NCBI GenBank assembly: GCA_041402045.1
Contig: JAWKSZ010000027.1
Location: forward strand, 22,881 to 86,880
Origin: JAGQRJ01 sp041402045
Lineage (GTDB): Bacteria > Planctomycetota > J058
DNA length: 64,000 nt
Reading direction: 5' to 3'
Both the position numbers and the translations under genes were made by a program. The notes under the pieces are model-generated. The model did not search any database and was not told the DNA's origin. It saw only the letters and a list, made by a program, of their open reading frames with translations. The stretch's first letter is position 1. Each line of letters starts with the position of its first letter. Shown here one piece after another: positions 8,135 through 16,029 of the stretch.

Positions 8135-9562
8135 CTACCGGTTGAGCTGGCGCAAGAGGATCTTGGCGCCCATGCCGGCCTTGGAGCGCAGATCGCGCCA
8201 GGAGCGCACGTTCTTGGCCTGACGGGCGATGTAGCCCAGGCGCGAGTAGAACCGGCGGTGCGCCTCGCTCTGCAGCTCGCGCAGCTCGTCCTCGGAGAAG
8301 TCCTTGTTCCAGAACTGGACGCGGAAGTCCTCGGACGGGTTCTTGGCGAACTCGAGCCAGTAGTCCCCGGGGATGTAGCCGCCCTCGAGCATGCTCTGGT
8401 AGAGCGCGGTCTTGGGGTAGGGCGTGCAGATCGAGAACTGCGCGTAGTCGGGGTCGAGCTCGATCGCGAAGTCGACGGTGTGCATCATCTCTTCGCGGGT
8501 CTCGGTCGGGATCCCGATCATGCAGTAGGCGAAGGTCCCGATCCCGGCGTCGTGGGTCCACTTGAACGCGCGCTTGATCTTCTCGGGGGTCGTCTGCTTC
8601 TGCAGGAACTTGAGGTGCCGCGGGGTCGCGGACTCCACGCCGTAGTGGATCCGGTAGCAGCCGGCCTCCTTCAGCGCGGCGAGCAGCTCGGGCTTCACGG
8701 TGTCGACCCGGGCGGAGATCTTGAAGTGGATCTCGAGCCCCGAGCGCTTGATCAGGTCGCAGATCTCGTAGAGCCGGTTCTTGTCGATGGTGATCGTGTC
8801 GTCGACGAAGAAGATGTCGTCCACCCCGCGGTCGACCAGGTAGCGCAGCTCGGCGAGCACGTGCTCGGCGGAGCGCTTGCGGAACTTGGTCATGCGGATG
8901 TCGCAGAACAGGCACTTGGCCGGGCAGCCGCGCGAGGTCTGCATGGTGGCGAGCTTGGCGCCCTCCGCCGCGATGTGGTCGTAGTTGTCGAGGTCGACCA
9001 GGTGCCGGGCGGGGAGCGGGAGCTCGTCCAGGCTCTCGAGCTTGTGCTGGCGCGGGTTCACCGAGGGGGTCCCGTCGTGGTGGAACCCAAGGCCCGGGAT
9101 CTGCGAGAGCTCCTCGAAGCCGGCGCCGTTGCGCAGGGCCTCGACCAGCCACACGAACACCTGCTCGCCCTCGCCGTGGACCACGTAGTCCACGCCCTCG
9201 AGGCCCAGGGTCTCGTTGGGGTAGAGGGTCACGTGCTGGCCGCCGACGCAGGTCTTGGCCGCGGGCGCCGCGCGCTTGACGAGGCGCACGGTCTTCCAGC
9301 AGTCGATCAGGTTGAAGGTCAGGGTGGTGATCCCCACGAGCTCAGGGTTCACCTCGCGCACGCGGCGCTCGAGGCCCTCGTAGTCGAGGCGCTCGGCGGG
9401 CGCGTCGATCACCGTGGGCACGATCCCCAGCTTCTCCTCGAGGTAGGCCGCCACGTAGAGCAGGCCAAGTTTGGGGTAGACGCCCTTGCCGCTCTCGAGC
9501 CCCTTGGGGACGGAGCTCTCGATGCTGTGGGTCTCAGGGGGAATGATGAAGCAGATCCGCAT
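8135..9562 (-). CDS. B12-binding-type radical SAM protein
   Basis: 475 residues from ATG 9560-9562 (MRICFIIPPE). The longer frame upstream is only repeat DNA and is rejected. An N-terminal B12-binding-like Rossmann domain (residues 1 to about 150, VGITTLTFN and VVHGEGE) precedes a radical SAM core with CPAKCLFC (CxxxCxxC for the 4Fe-4S cluster) and VESATPRHL and IGIPTET segments. Members carry out methylations, cyclisations or C-C bond formation on lipids and natural products; the substrate here cannot be read. Its upstream side is the repeat block, so any promoter must lie close to the start. Confidence 0.88.
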   Translation of the reverse strand: MRICFIIPPETHSIESSVPKGLESGKGVYPKLGLLYVAAYLEEKLGIVPTVIDAPAERLDYEGLERRVREVNPELVGITTLTFNLIDCWKTVRLVKRAAPAAKTCVGGQHVTLYPNETLGLEGVDYVVHGEGEQVFVWLVEALRNGAGFEELSQIPGLGFHHDGTPSVNPRQHKLESLDELPLPARHLVDLDNYDHIAAEGAKLATMQTSRGCPAKCLFCDIRMTKFRKRSAEHVLAELRYLVDRGVDDIFFVDDTITIDKNRLYEICDLIKRSGLEIHFKISARVDTVKPELLAALKEAGCYRIHYGVESATPRHLKFLQKQTTPEKIKRAFKWTHDAGIGTFAYCMIGIPTETREEMMHTVDFAIELDPDYAQFSICTPYPKTALYQSMLEGGYIPGDYWLEFAKNPSEDFRVQFWNKDFSEDELRELQSEAHRRFYSRLGYIARQAKNVRSWRDLRSKAGMGAKILLRQLNR

Positions 9563-9659
9563 ATACCGCGCCCTTTTGGTCCCAATTTGAGCGCCCGGGC
9601 AGCTCAAGTCAAGGCCGGAGTTTCGCACGAACTGCCGGAAATTCAGCAACTTAGCGGGG

Positions 9660-9921
9660 ATGAGGCGGGGGCTGGCCTTGGCGCGACGAGGCGGGGCTGT
9701 GCGGGGGCGGGCCTTGGCGCGGCGGTGCGGAGGCGGGCCTTGGCGCGGCTGTGCGGGGGCGGGCCTTGGCGCGGCGGTGCGGAGGCGGGCCTTGGCGCGG
9801 CGGTGCGGAGGCGGGCCTTGGCGCGGCGGTGCGGAGGCGGGCCTTGGCGCGGCGGTGTGGAGGCGGGCTTTGGCGCAGCGAGCGGAGGCGGGCCCTGGCG
9901 CGGCGGTGCGGAGGCGGGCAG
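9660..9921. repeat. 26-bp tandem repeat array (about 10 units)
   Basis: Unit of the type GCGGTGCGGAGGCGGGCCTT plus 6 bases, spaced exactly 26 bases for at least six copies (9711, 9737, 9763, 9789, 9815, 9841, 9867), with degenerate edge copies. Because 26 is not a multiple of 3, all frames stay open and the repeat-rich translations are not genes. Confidence 0.92.
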
Positions 9922-9930
9922 ATGCCTTTG

Positions 9931-9968
9931 AACCGCAAAGGCGCAAAGGACGCAAAGGGACGCAAAGG
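9931..9968. repeat. Short CGCAAAGG direct repeat cluster
   Basis: Four copies of CGCAAAGG separated by 0-2 bases (AACCGCAAAGG, CGCAAAGG, ACGCAAAGG, GACGCAAAGG). It is A/G-rich and unlike its surroundings. From memory, near-identical cassettes occur as dispersed intergenic repeats in several high-GC bacteria; that link is recall only. Confidence 0.75.
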
Positions 9969-10013
9969 TTCTGTTTTCAGTCCGTTATGCAAGGCTTCGC
10001 TCGCTCCCAACCG

Positions 10014-10336
10014 CGCGCGCACGACAAGCTCCGCTCGCTCGTAACGCGCAGCAAACTGCAGGGAGGAAGAAGGGTAGCTCCGCCCACTCGCAGACGCGCA
10101 CGACAAGCTCCGCTCGCTCGTAACGCGCAGCAAACTGCAAGGATAAGAAGGGCAGCTCCGCCCACTCGCAGACGCGCACGACAAGCTCCGCTCGCTCGCA
10201 ACGCGCAGCAAACTGCAGGGAGGAAGAAGGGCAGCTCCGCCCACTCGCAGACGCGCACGACAAGCTCCGCTCGCTCGTAGCGCGCAGCAAACTGCAAGGA
10301 GAACGAAGAAGGGCAGCTCCGCCCACTCGCAGACGC
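10014..10336. repeat. 78-79-bp tandem repeat array (4 units plus partial)
   Basis: The anchor ACGACAAGCTCCGCTCGC recurs at 10021, 10100, 10178 and 10257, with units differing by a few substitutions and small indels. Each unit ends in a purine-rich stretch and AGCTCCGCCCACTCGCAGA. No coding potential is apparent. Confidence 0.9.
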
Positions 10337-10367
10337 GGTGAAGATCCAGCGGGACCCAGGCCGCCCG

Positions 10368-10583
10368 CCCGCTAGCGCGTGGCGCGAGCGGCGTCAGCCG
10401 CGAGCGCACAGCGGCCGGCGAAGCCGCCCGCTAGCGCGTCCCGGCGCGGCCTGCGAGCGGCGTCAGCCGCGAGCGCGCAGCGGCCGGCGAAGCCGGCCGC
10501 GAGCCGCCCGCTAGCGCGACCCGGCGCGGCATGCGAGCGGCGTCGCCGCAGGCAGCGGCCGGCGAAGCCGGCCGCGAGCCCCT
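10368..10583. repeat. Three imperfect hairpin-containing repeats
   Basis: CCCGCTAGCGCG recurs near 10369, 10428 and 10506. Units contain palindromes such as GCGGCCGGC-GAA-GCCGGCCGC and GCGAGCGGCG..CAGCCGCGAGC. The family is distinct from the two upstream arrays and completes about 1 kb of gene-free repeat DNA between 9563 and 10619. Confidence 0.8.
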
Positions 10584-10619
10584 TGGGGTGAGCCTGAGGG
10601 GCTTTGCCGAAGGCGATGA

Positions 10620-10638
10620 GGGGTCTGGGACAGACCCC
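10620..10638. terminator. 8-bp hairpin after the zinc-ribbon gene
   Basis: GGGGTCTG-GGA-CAGACCCC, 7 bases past the minus-strand stop at 10646. The position suits a terminator for that gene, but there is no T-tract. The palindrome is also of a kind found as dispersed intergenic repeats. Confidence 0.5.
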
Positions 10639-10645
10639 CTGGAAA

Positions 10646-10918
10646 CTAGAACTCGGTGTCGCACTCGGGGCAGGTGTAGTACCCGCTCTCGAGGGACATG
10701 GGCGCGTGGGGGTATTCGCAGGAAGGGCACGGCGGAGCGAACACGGACTTGTCCAGCGCGTAGCCCTCGTCGAGGGCGGCCTTGGCCGCGTCCACGTCCT
10801 TGTGCTTGCCGATGAGCTCCTTCTGCGGATAGAGCTGCCACAGCTCGATCTTCGAGCCGTCGCCTCGAATCTCGGCGAGGCGTCCGTCGCTGTGGCGGTA
10901 GAGCAGCACGATCTTCAA
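10646..10918 (-). CDS. Small zinc-ribbon protein
   Basis: 90 residues from TTG 10916-10918, with GGAG 8 bases upstream; longer frames only read through antisense of the next gene. The N-terminus (KIVLLYRHSDGRLAEIRGDG) is a short beta-rich segment. The C-terminus has CPSC and CPEC separated by 18 residues, a zinc ribbon. The family and partner are unknown. The upstream arginase-like gene is on the same strand 108 bases away. Confidence 0.72.
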   Translation of the reverse strand: MKIVLLYRHSDGRLAEIRGDGSKIELWQLYPQKELIGKHKDVDAAKAALDEGYALDKSVFAPPCPSCEYPHAPMSLESGYYTCPECDTEF

Positions 10919-11025
10919 ACGTCGGTCTCCGCAGGGGGGCCCTTCGGGAAGCGCATAAGGTATCCGCTGGAGCTTGGGATGCCAGCCCCGTCGGCCACGA
11001 ATCGGCCGGGGGGGCCGGCCCCGTG

Positions 11026-12018
11026 TTACTCGCGCGAACGCAGGGCGAAGCCGCAGAGCTTGTAGAGGATGCGCATGCCCACGTTGCCGTCCCACTCCGA
11101 CTCGCCCCGCGGGTCCGGGGCGACCTCGCACAGGTCGAAGCCCACGATCCGGCGTCCGCTGGTCACGACCTCGTTCAGGAGCGCGACCGCCTCGGCGAAG
11201 GACAGCCCGCCGGGGACTGGGGTCCCGGTGCTCGGGCAGAGCGCGGGGTCGAGGCCGTCGATGTCGAAGCTGACGTAGACGTCCTGGGGGAGGTTGGCCA
11301 CGGCCTCCGCCACGACCTCGGTCCAGGGCGCGCCGGCCAGGAGCCGCTGGCGCACCCGCGGCTCGTAGTAGGCGGCGCAGCGCGGGTCGCCCTCGAGGAC
11401 GTCGTACTCCTCGCGGCAAATGTCGCGGTAGCCGAGCCCCACCAGCTTCGCGACCCCGGGGATCGCGAGCGCGTTGCGCTGGATCGAGGCGTGGCTGTAG
11501 TGGAAGCCCATGTAGGCGTCGCGCTGGTCGGCGTGGGCGTCGACGTGGAGCACCCCGAGTCCGGGGTAGCGCTTGGCCAGGGCCCGGATCGCGCCCAAGG
11601 GCACGGAGTGGTCTCCGCCGACGACGCCCACGAGCGCGCCGCGCTCGAGCCAGGCGTCGACCTCGGCCTCGAGCCAGCCGTTGAGCTCGGCTCCGATCCG
11701 GTTGACCTCGTCCACCGCGGCCTGGAGCGCGGGGTCGTCCCCCGCGCCCTCCGCCGCGATCACCGGCTCGGCGAGCTCGCAGGCCCGCGCGTTCCAGGCG
11801 TGGACCTGCGGGTCCTCCGGGAGCATGGCGACCCGGGCCTCCTCCAGCCCGCCCACCTCCAGGTCGAAGAAGTCGATCTGCGGGCTGGCCTCGAGGATCG
11901 CCCGGGGCCCTCCGGCGGCACCCCGGCCGTAGCTGGTGGTCGCCTCGAAGGGCACGGGGATCAACACCACGCGCGCGTCGGAGGGGTCGACCTCGACGCC
12001 GAAGATCGGATCGCTCAA
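11026..12018 (-). CDS. Ureohydrolase (arginase/agmatinase/formiminoglutamase family)
   Basis: 330 residues, ATG start (MSDPIFGVEV). The Mn-binding signatures are complete: GGDHSVPLG, DAHADQR and SFDIDGLDP, with PVPGGL completing the active-site segment. These dinuclear Mn enzymes hydrolyse guanidino compounds to urea (arginine, agmatine) or formamide. The substrate cannot be assigned from these motifs alone; the length fits agmatinase or arginase. It sits 7 bases downstream of the glutathione peroxidase gene and is probably co-transcribed with it. Confidence 0.9.
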   Translation of the reverse strand: MSDPIFGVEVDPSDARVVLIPVPFEATTSYGRGAAGGPRAILEASPQIDFFDLEVGGLEEARVAMLPEDPQVHAWNARACELAEPVIAAEGAGDDPALQAAVDEVNRIGAELNGWLEAEVDAWLERGALVGVVGGDHSVPLGAIRALAKRYPGLGVLHVDAHADQRDAYMGFHYSHASIQRNALAIPGVAKLVGLGYRDICREEYDVLEGDPRCAAYYEPRVRQRLLAGAPWTEVVAEAVANLPQDVYVSFDIDGLDPALCPSTGTPVPGGLSFAEAVALLNEVVTSGRRIVGFDLCEVAPDPRGESEWDGNVGMRILYKLCGFALRSRE

Positions 12019-12025
12019 GGCGCGG

Positions 12026-12586
12026 CTACTTGGCGGGCGCCGGGGCCTCGAGGGCCTTGGCGATCGCCTGACGCAGCTCCTCGGCGTCGGGGGCGACCCG
12101 CGAGTCGAACTTGGCGAGGATCGTCCCGTCGCGGGCGACGAGGAACTTGGTGAAGTTCCACTTGATCTCGCCCTTGGCGTCGGTGAGCGCCTTATAGAGC
12201 GGCGCCTGCTGCTCGCCCTTGACGTCGACCTTGGCGAACAGGGGGAAGCTCACGTCGAACTTGGACTCGCAGAAGGTCTTGATCTCCTCCTCGGTCCCCG
12301 GCTCCTGGCCGCCGAACTGGTTGCAGGGGAAGCCCAGCACCACGAGGCCCTGGTCCTTGAGCTCGCGGTAGAGCTTCTCCAGCCCGGCGTATTGCTTGGT
12401 GAACCCGCACTGCGAGGCCACGTTGACCACGAGCAGCACCTTGCCCTCGTAGTCGGCGAGGTTCACGTCCTCGCCGTCGATCGACTTGACGGTGTGCTGG
12501 TACACGGGCTGACCCTCCTCGGGGGTGGCGTGGACGGGGGCAATCAGGGCTGCGCAGGCGCAGACGGCGAACAGAGCTCGGTGCAT
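12026..12586 (-). CDS. Exported glutathione-peroxidase-family thiol peroxidase
   Basis: 186 residues with a cleavable signal peptide (about 1-20, ending PVHA). Family blocks are present: VNVASQCGFT with a peroxidatic Cys instead of Sec, FPCNQFGGQEP with the resolving-type Cys, and WNFTKFL with the Trp/Asn pair. It reduces hydroperoxides in the periplasm or envelope, probably with thioredoxin-like reductants rather than glutathione, as Cys-GPx enzymes commonly do. It is divergent from queA. Confidence 0.92.
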   Translation of the reverse strand: MHRALFAVCACAALIAPVHATPEEGQPVYQHTVKSIDGEDVNLADYEGKVLLVVNVASQCGFTKQYAGLEKLYRELKDQGLVVLGFPCNQFGGQEPGTEEEIKTFCESKFDVSFPLFAKVDVKGEQQAPLYKALTDAKGEIKWNFTKFLVARDGTILAKFDSRVAPDAEELRQAIAKALEAPAPAK

Positions 12587-12666
12587 GGCTCCTCCTCGAA
12601 GGGGTGGAGTATGCCCTGACTCGGCGCCGCTGTGGAGCGGTACGACACGCCCGGTAAGATCCCTGC

Positions 12667-13716
12667 GTGCAGCTCTCCGACTTCCACGTCGACGTCCCCC
12701 CCGAGGCGATCGCGCGCTTCCCCGTGGCCGAGCGCGACGCCTGTCGGCTCCTGGTCGTGGAGCCCGGCAGCGAGCGGCTCGAGGAGCGGGTGTTCCGCGA
12801 CGTGGAGGCGCTCCTGGACCCGGGGACGGTGCTCGTGCTGAACGAGACCCGAGTCGTGCCCGCGCGCTTCCGCGGCGCGCGGCCCAGCGGGGGCAAGTGC
12901 GAGGTGTTCCTGGTGCGCCCCCTGGGCGACGAGACCTGGGAGGCCCTGGTCAAGGCCAAGGGCAAGCCCCAGCCTGGCGAGCGCCTGACCTTGCGCGGGA
13001 GCAGCGGGGAGGAGGCCGGCCTCGAGCTTCAGGAGAAGACCGCCCCCGGACGCTTTCGCGTGCGCTTCGTGGGGGTCTCCCCGCTCGAGGCGGCCGAGCG
13101 CCTGGGCGAGATCCCCTTGCCCCCCTACCTGCACCGCGAGCCGGTGGACCAGGACCGCGAGGACTACCAGACGGTGTTCGCCCAGGTCCCGGGCGCCGTC
13201 GCGGCCCCGACCGCCGGGCTGCACTTCACGCCGGAGCTCCTGGCCCGGCTGGAGGCGCGAGGGGTCGAGGTGCGGCGGCTGGTGCTGCACGTGGGGCTCG
13301 GGACCTTCATGCCGGTGCGGGTCGACGACGTGACCCAGCACCGCATGGAGTCCGAGCGCTACCGGATCCCGCCCGAGACGGTGGCGGCGATCGAGCGCGC
13401 CCGCGCCGAGGGGCGCCCGGTGGTGGCCTGCGGGACGACGGTCGTGCGCGCGCTCGAGGCCTGGGCGCGGAGCGGGGAGCCCGAAGGCGCCACCGAGCTG
13501 TTCATTTACCCGCCCTACGCCTTCGGGGCGGTGGACGGGCTGATCACGAACTTCCACCTGCCGGACAGCACGCTGATCCTGCTGGTGGCCGCGCTCTGCG
13601 GCCGCGAGACCCTGCTCCACGCCTACCGCCACGCGGTGGCCGAGGGCTTCCGCTTCTACAGCTACGGCGACGCGATGCTCGTCCTCCCGCGGGGGGCGCG
13701 CCCAGCAGGCCGTTGA
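12667..13716 (+). CDS. queA: S-adenosylmethionine:tRNA ribosyltransferase-isomerase
   Basis: 349 residues, GTG start, full family length. Signatures include LNETRVVPARFRG, PTAGLHFT, HVGLGTF and NFHLPDSTL. QueA transfers and isomerises the ribosyl of SAM onto preQ1 at tRNA position 34, giving epoxyqueuosine. No other queuosine genes are in view. The ribosome site is weak. The stop codon lies in the loop of a perfect hairpin shared with the convergent gene. Confidence 0.96.
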   Translation: MQLSDFHVDVPPEAIARFPVAERDACRLLVVEPGSERLEERVFRDVEALLDPGTVLVLNETRVVPARFRGARPSGGKCEVFLVRPLGDETWEALVKAKGKPQPGERLTLRGSSGEEAGLELQEKTAPGRFRVRFVGVSPLEAAERLGEIPLPPYLHREPVDQDREDYQTVFAQVPGAVAAPTAGLHFTPELLARLEARGVEVRRLVLHVGLGTFMPVRVDDVTQHRMESERYRIPPETVAAIERARAEGRPVVACGTTVVRALEAWARSGEPEGATELFIYPPYAFGAVDGLITNFHLPDSTLILLVAALCGRETLLHAYRHAVAEGFRFYSYGDAMLVLPRGARPAGR

Positions 13717-13726
13717 ACGGCCTGCT
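13704..13726. terminator. Bidirectional hairpin spanning two stop codons
   Basis: AGCAGGCCGT-TGA-ACGGCCTGCT, a perfect 10-bp stem. The queA stop TGA is the loop, and the right arm overlaps the stop of the convergent minus-strand gene at 13725. It probably terminates both. Confidence 0.6.
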
Positions 13727-14531
13727 AGCGCTGACCGCGACCGCCCTGGCCACCCTGACGGCGCGGGCCGCGCGGGCCGCGGGGGACGGGGCCGCCGCCG
13801 GGGCGAACCGGGCGCTCACCCCCGGCGCCGAGGCGCCGCTCGAGCTGCTCCTCGAAGCGCTTGCGCATGGGCTCGGGGAGCTCCTTGAACAGCTCCGCGA
13901 GCTGCGCGCGCTTCTCGTCGGGGGAGGCGTCGGAGGTCATGACCTCACGCAGCCGCGCGCGCAGGTGCTCGTCGAGGGCCGACCGCACCCGGCGGAAGCG
14001 CTCCCGAGGATCGAGGCCGTCGACCTCCCCCTCGAGCTCGCGTTGCCGATCCCGGGGCAGGAGCTTGAAGTCGCGCTGCAGGTTGCGCTGGCGGTGGGCG
14101 CCCAGGAGCTGGCGCAGGGCGTCGCGGCGCTCCTCCGGCTCGAGGTTCGCCAGGCGCTGGCGGTCGCTCTCGGAGAGCCGGTGCACGAAGCGCTGCATGA
14201 ACTCGCGCTTCGCCTCGCCCTTGCCCTCGCGGTGCCGGAGCCTGCCGTGGCCTCCGCCTTCGTGGCGCAGCTTCCCCCGCGCGAGCTTGCGCAGGCGCCT
14301 CGAGTCTTGCTGGTCGAGCTTCTTGATGCGCTTGCGGTAGACCTCGAGCAGCTCCTCGCGCTTCTCGGGGTCGAGCTTCCTGTAGCGCTCCAGGAGCTGC
14401 GCGCGCCGCGCGGCCTCGTCCTTGCGCGCCGCGTCCTTGGGGGCCGCGTCCTGCGCGAACGCCGACCCGGTCAGGGTCAGCGCCAAGGCCACCAGGCAGG
14501 CCCGCAGCAGACTAGCCGGCTTCGAGCTCAT
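13725..14531 (-). CDS. Exported Arg/Glu-rich helical protein (Spy/DUF3106-like)
   Basis: 268 residues. Signal peptide at 1-26 (MSSKPASLLRACL..SAFAQ), then an almost wholly charged helical body with LLERYRKLDPEKREELLEVY-type repeats in short blocks, and a Gly/Pro/Arg-rich tail. The start overlaps the end of the anti-sigma gene by 20 bases. Periplasmic helical proteins in ECF operons often act as stress-sensing chaperones or metal-responsive modulators, which is the best-supported guess. Confidence 0.72.
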   Translation of the reverse strand: MSSKPASLLRACLVALALTLTGSAFAQDAAPKDAARKDEAARRAQLLERYRKLDPEKREELLEVYRKRIKKLDQQDSRRLRKLARGKLRHEGGGHGRLRHREGKGEAKREFMQRFVHRLSESDRQRLANLEPEERRDALRQLLGAHRQRNLQRDFKLLPRDRQRELEGEVDGLDPRERFRRVRSALDEHLRARLREVMTSDASPDEKRAQLAELFKELPEPMRKRFEEQLERRLGAGGERPVRPGGGPVPRGPRGPRRQGGQGGRGQR

Positions 14532-15312
14532 CGGGATCCCAGCCTTCGAGTTCGTCTTGCGCGTCCTGGAGCAGGAGCACAGCCTCCAGCTCCTCCACGC
14601 TCAGCTGACCCAGCTCCTCGTCGGCGAGCAGCAGGGCCAGCTCCAGGTTCTCGACCAGCCCCTGCTCGTCGGGGGACAGGGCGTCGAAGCCCGCCTCCGC
14701 GACCACCGGGCCCTCGTCCTCGGCCTCGACCGGCGCCGGCGCCTGCTGGGCCGGCGCCTCGGGCGGCGCGATCGGCGCCTCGTCCTGCGGCCGGGCCTCG
14801 GGCACGGTGTCCCGCGGGCCCCGGTGCTCGGGCCCGCTGGGCGCGTCGCGCGGGGTCTCGTCGATCTCGACGTCGGGCGCCGAGGTGCGGGGGACGGTCG
14901 GCGCGGGGCGATCCGGCCGGATCGCGGTCAGGTCGTCCTGGCCTCCGCCCAGGGCGCTCCAGCCCAGCCCGGCCACGAGCAGGAGCCCGGCGGCCGCGGC
15001 CACCGGGGCCAGCCAGGGGAAGCGCACGAGGAGGCCGGCGCGCTCGACCGGCGCAGCCGGGTGCGAGGCGGCGCCCGCCGCGCGGATCTCGGCCTCGAGG
15101 GCCTCGAGCCGCGCAGCGCTGGCCGGGGCAGGGTCTCCCGCGGTCAAGGCGTCCAGCGCGCCGAAGCTGCGCTGCAGCGCGTCGAGCTCACGCCGACACC
15201 GCTCGCAGGCCTCGAGGGCCTGCTCGACCTCGGCGGCCTCGGCCCCGGTGAGCTCACCGTCGGCATAAGCCACGATTTCAAGAGCGATTAGGGCGCAGTC
15301 GTGCCGGGTCAT
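14512..15312 (-). CDS. Transmembrane anti-sigma factor with zinc-finger N-terminus
   Basis: 266 residues. Residues 1-50 (His4/Cys6, then YADGELTGAEAAEVEQ and CERCRREL) match the anti-sigma zinc-finger fold that clamps ECF sigma factors. One membrane helix lies near 100-120 (FPWLAPVAAAAGLLLVAGLG). The periplasmic part is Pro/Glu-rich, ending in an acidic helical domain. It follows the ECF sigma gene by 85 bases, the standard sigma/anti-sigma order. Confidence 0.82.
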   Translation of the reverse strand: MTRHDCALIALEIVAYADGELTGAEAAEVEQALEACERCRRELDALQRSFGALDALTAGDPAPASAARLEALEAEIRAAGAASHPAAPVERAGLLVRFPWLAPVAAAAGLLLVAGLGWSALGGGQDDLTAIRPDRPAPTVPRTSAPDVEIDETPRDAPSGPEHRGPRDTVPEARPQDEAPIAPPEAPAQQAPAPVEAEDEGPVVAEAGFDALSPDEQGLVENLELALLLADEELGQLSVEELEAVLLLQDAQDELEGWDPDELEAG

Positions 15313-15397
15313 CCGTCGGCCTCCAGAGGTCTAACGAACCGCGAAGCAGCAAGTTTCGGGGCGCGTATGAAAACCGTGTTCATGAGCGGCGGCGTCC

Positions 15398-15952
15398 TCA
15401 TACGCAGTCCTCGAGGCGCTCCTTGAGGGCCATGCGCGCGCGGTGCAAGAGGCTCTTCGTCGCCGCGACGCTGAGGCCGAGCTGATCCGCAACCCCTTGG
15501 TAGTCCATGCCTTCGAACTTGTTCAGGAGGATCGCCAGGCGCTGGCGCTCGGGCAGCTCGTCGACCGCTGCCCGCACCCGGGCGTAGAGCTCATTGGACT
15601 CCAGCCGCTCGACCGCCACCGGAGTCGGGTCGACGGGCTCCGGGGCCCCGTCCTCGGGCTCGCCGACCACCGCCCGCACCTTGCGCCGACGGAGCTTGGA
15701 GAGGCAGAGGTTGCTCGCGATCCGCAACAGGTAGGCCCCGAAGGGCGCTCGGGGCTCGTAGCGCTCCTTGGTCGTGTAGACCTTGAGGAACGCCTCCTGG
15801 GCCACGTCCTCCGCGGCGGCGCGGTCGTTGAGGTAGCGGAAGGCCAGGCTCAGCACCCGGGTGTGGTTGCGCCGCAGGAGCTGGCTGAAGGCCGCCTCGT
15901 CCCCCGCCTGGAAGCGGAGCATGAGCTCGGTGTCTTCGTCGTTGGCCCTCAA
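15398..15952 (-). CDS. ECF RNA polymerase sigma factor
   Basis: 184 residues from TTG 15950-15952 (RANDEDTELMLRFQAGDE), preferred over longer starts because the upstream frame is Arg-rich shadow. Sigma region 2 has YLNDRAAAEDVAQEAFLKVY and LLRIASNLCLSKLRRR; region 4 has LPERQRLAILLNKFEGMDY and the VAATKSLLHRARMALK recognition helix. It heads an operon with its anti-sigma and a periplasmic helical protein. A promoter of the GAAAC/CGTT type just upstream suggests autoregulation. Confidence 0.92.
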   Translation of the reverse strand: MRANDEDTELMLRFQAGDEAAFSQLLRRNHTRVLSLAFRYLNDRAAAEDVAQEAFLKVYTTKERYEPRAPFGAYLLRIASNLCLSKLRRRKVRAVVGEPEDGAPEPVDPTPVAVERLESNELYARVRAAVDELPERQRLAILLNKFEGMDYQGVADQLGLSVAATKSLLHRARMALKERLEDCV

Positions 15953-15979
15953 GCGCGGCGTCCGCCCTTCCCCATGGAG

Positions 15980-16005
15980 ATAACGCGCGAGGCCGACGAG
16001 GTTTC
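15980..16005 (-). promoter_or_regulatory. Candidate ECF-type promoter
   Basis: On the minus strand, GAAAC (16001-16005) is followed by a 15-base spacer and CGTTAT (15980-15985), the AAC/CGT pattern typical of ECF promoters. It is about 28 bases upstream of the sigma-factor start, in the 77-base gap after the SCP2 gene. Confidence 0.4.
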
Positions 16006-16029
16006 GCAGGCCTCGCGAGCGCCCGCTCG

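Noticed and set aside
9563..9955. N-terminal 131-residue extension of the radical SAM protein
   Set aside because: It only translates the 26-bp repeat array (Arg/Ala/Pro-rich); the ATG at 9560-9562 begins the conserved domain.
9660..10340. CRISPR array
   Set aside because: Repeats are directly adjacent without unique spacers, and no cas gene is present.
9651..10409. Cys/Ser/Arg-rich repeat protein in the repeat block
   Set aside because: Several frames on both strands are equally open over the same repeats, no start signal, unit lengths not multiples of 3.
12026..12586. Selenocysteine glutathione peroxidase
   Set aside because: The peroxidatic codon is a plain Cys codon in VNVASQCGFT and there is no in-frame TGA.
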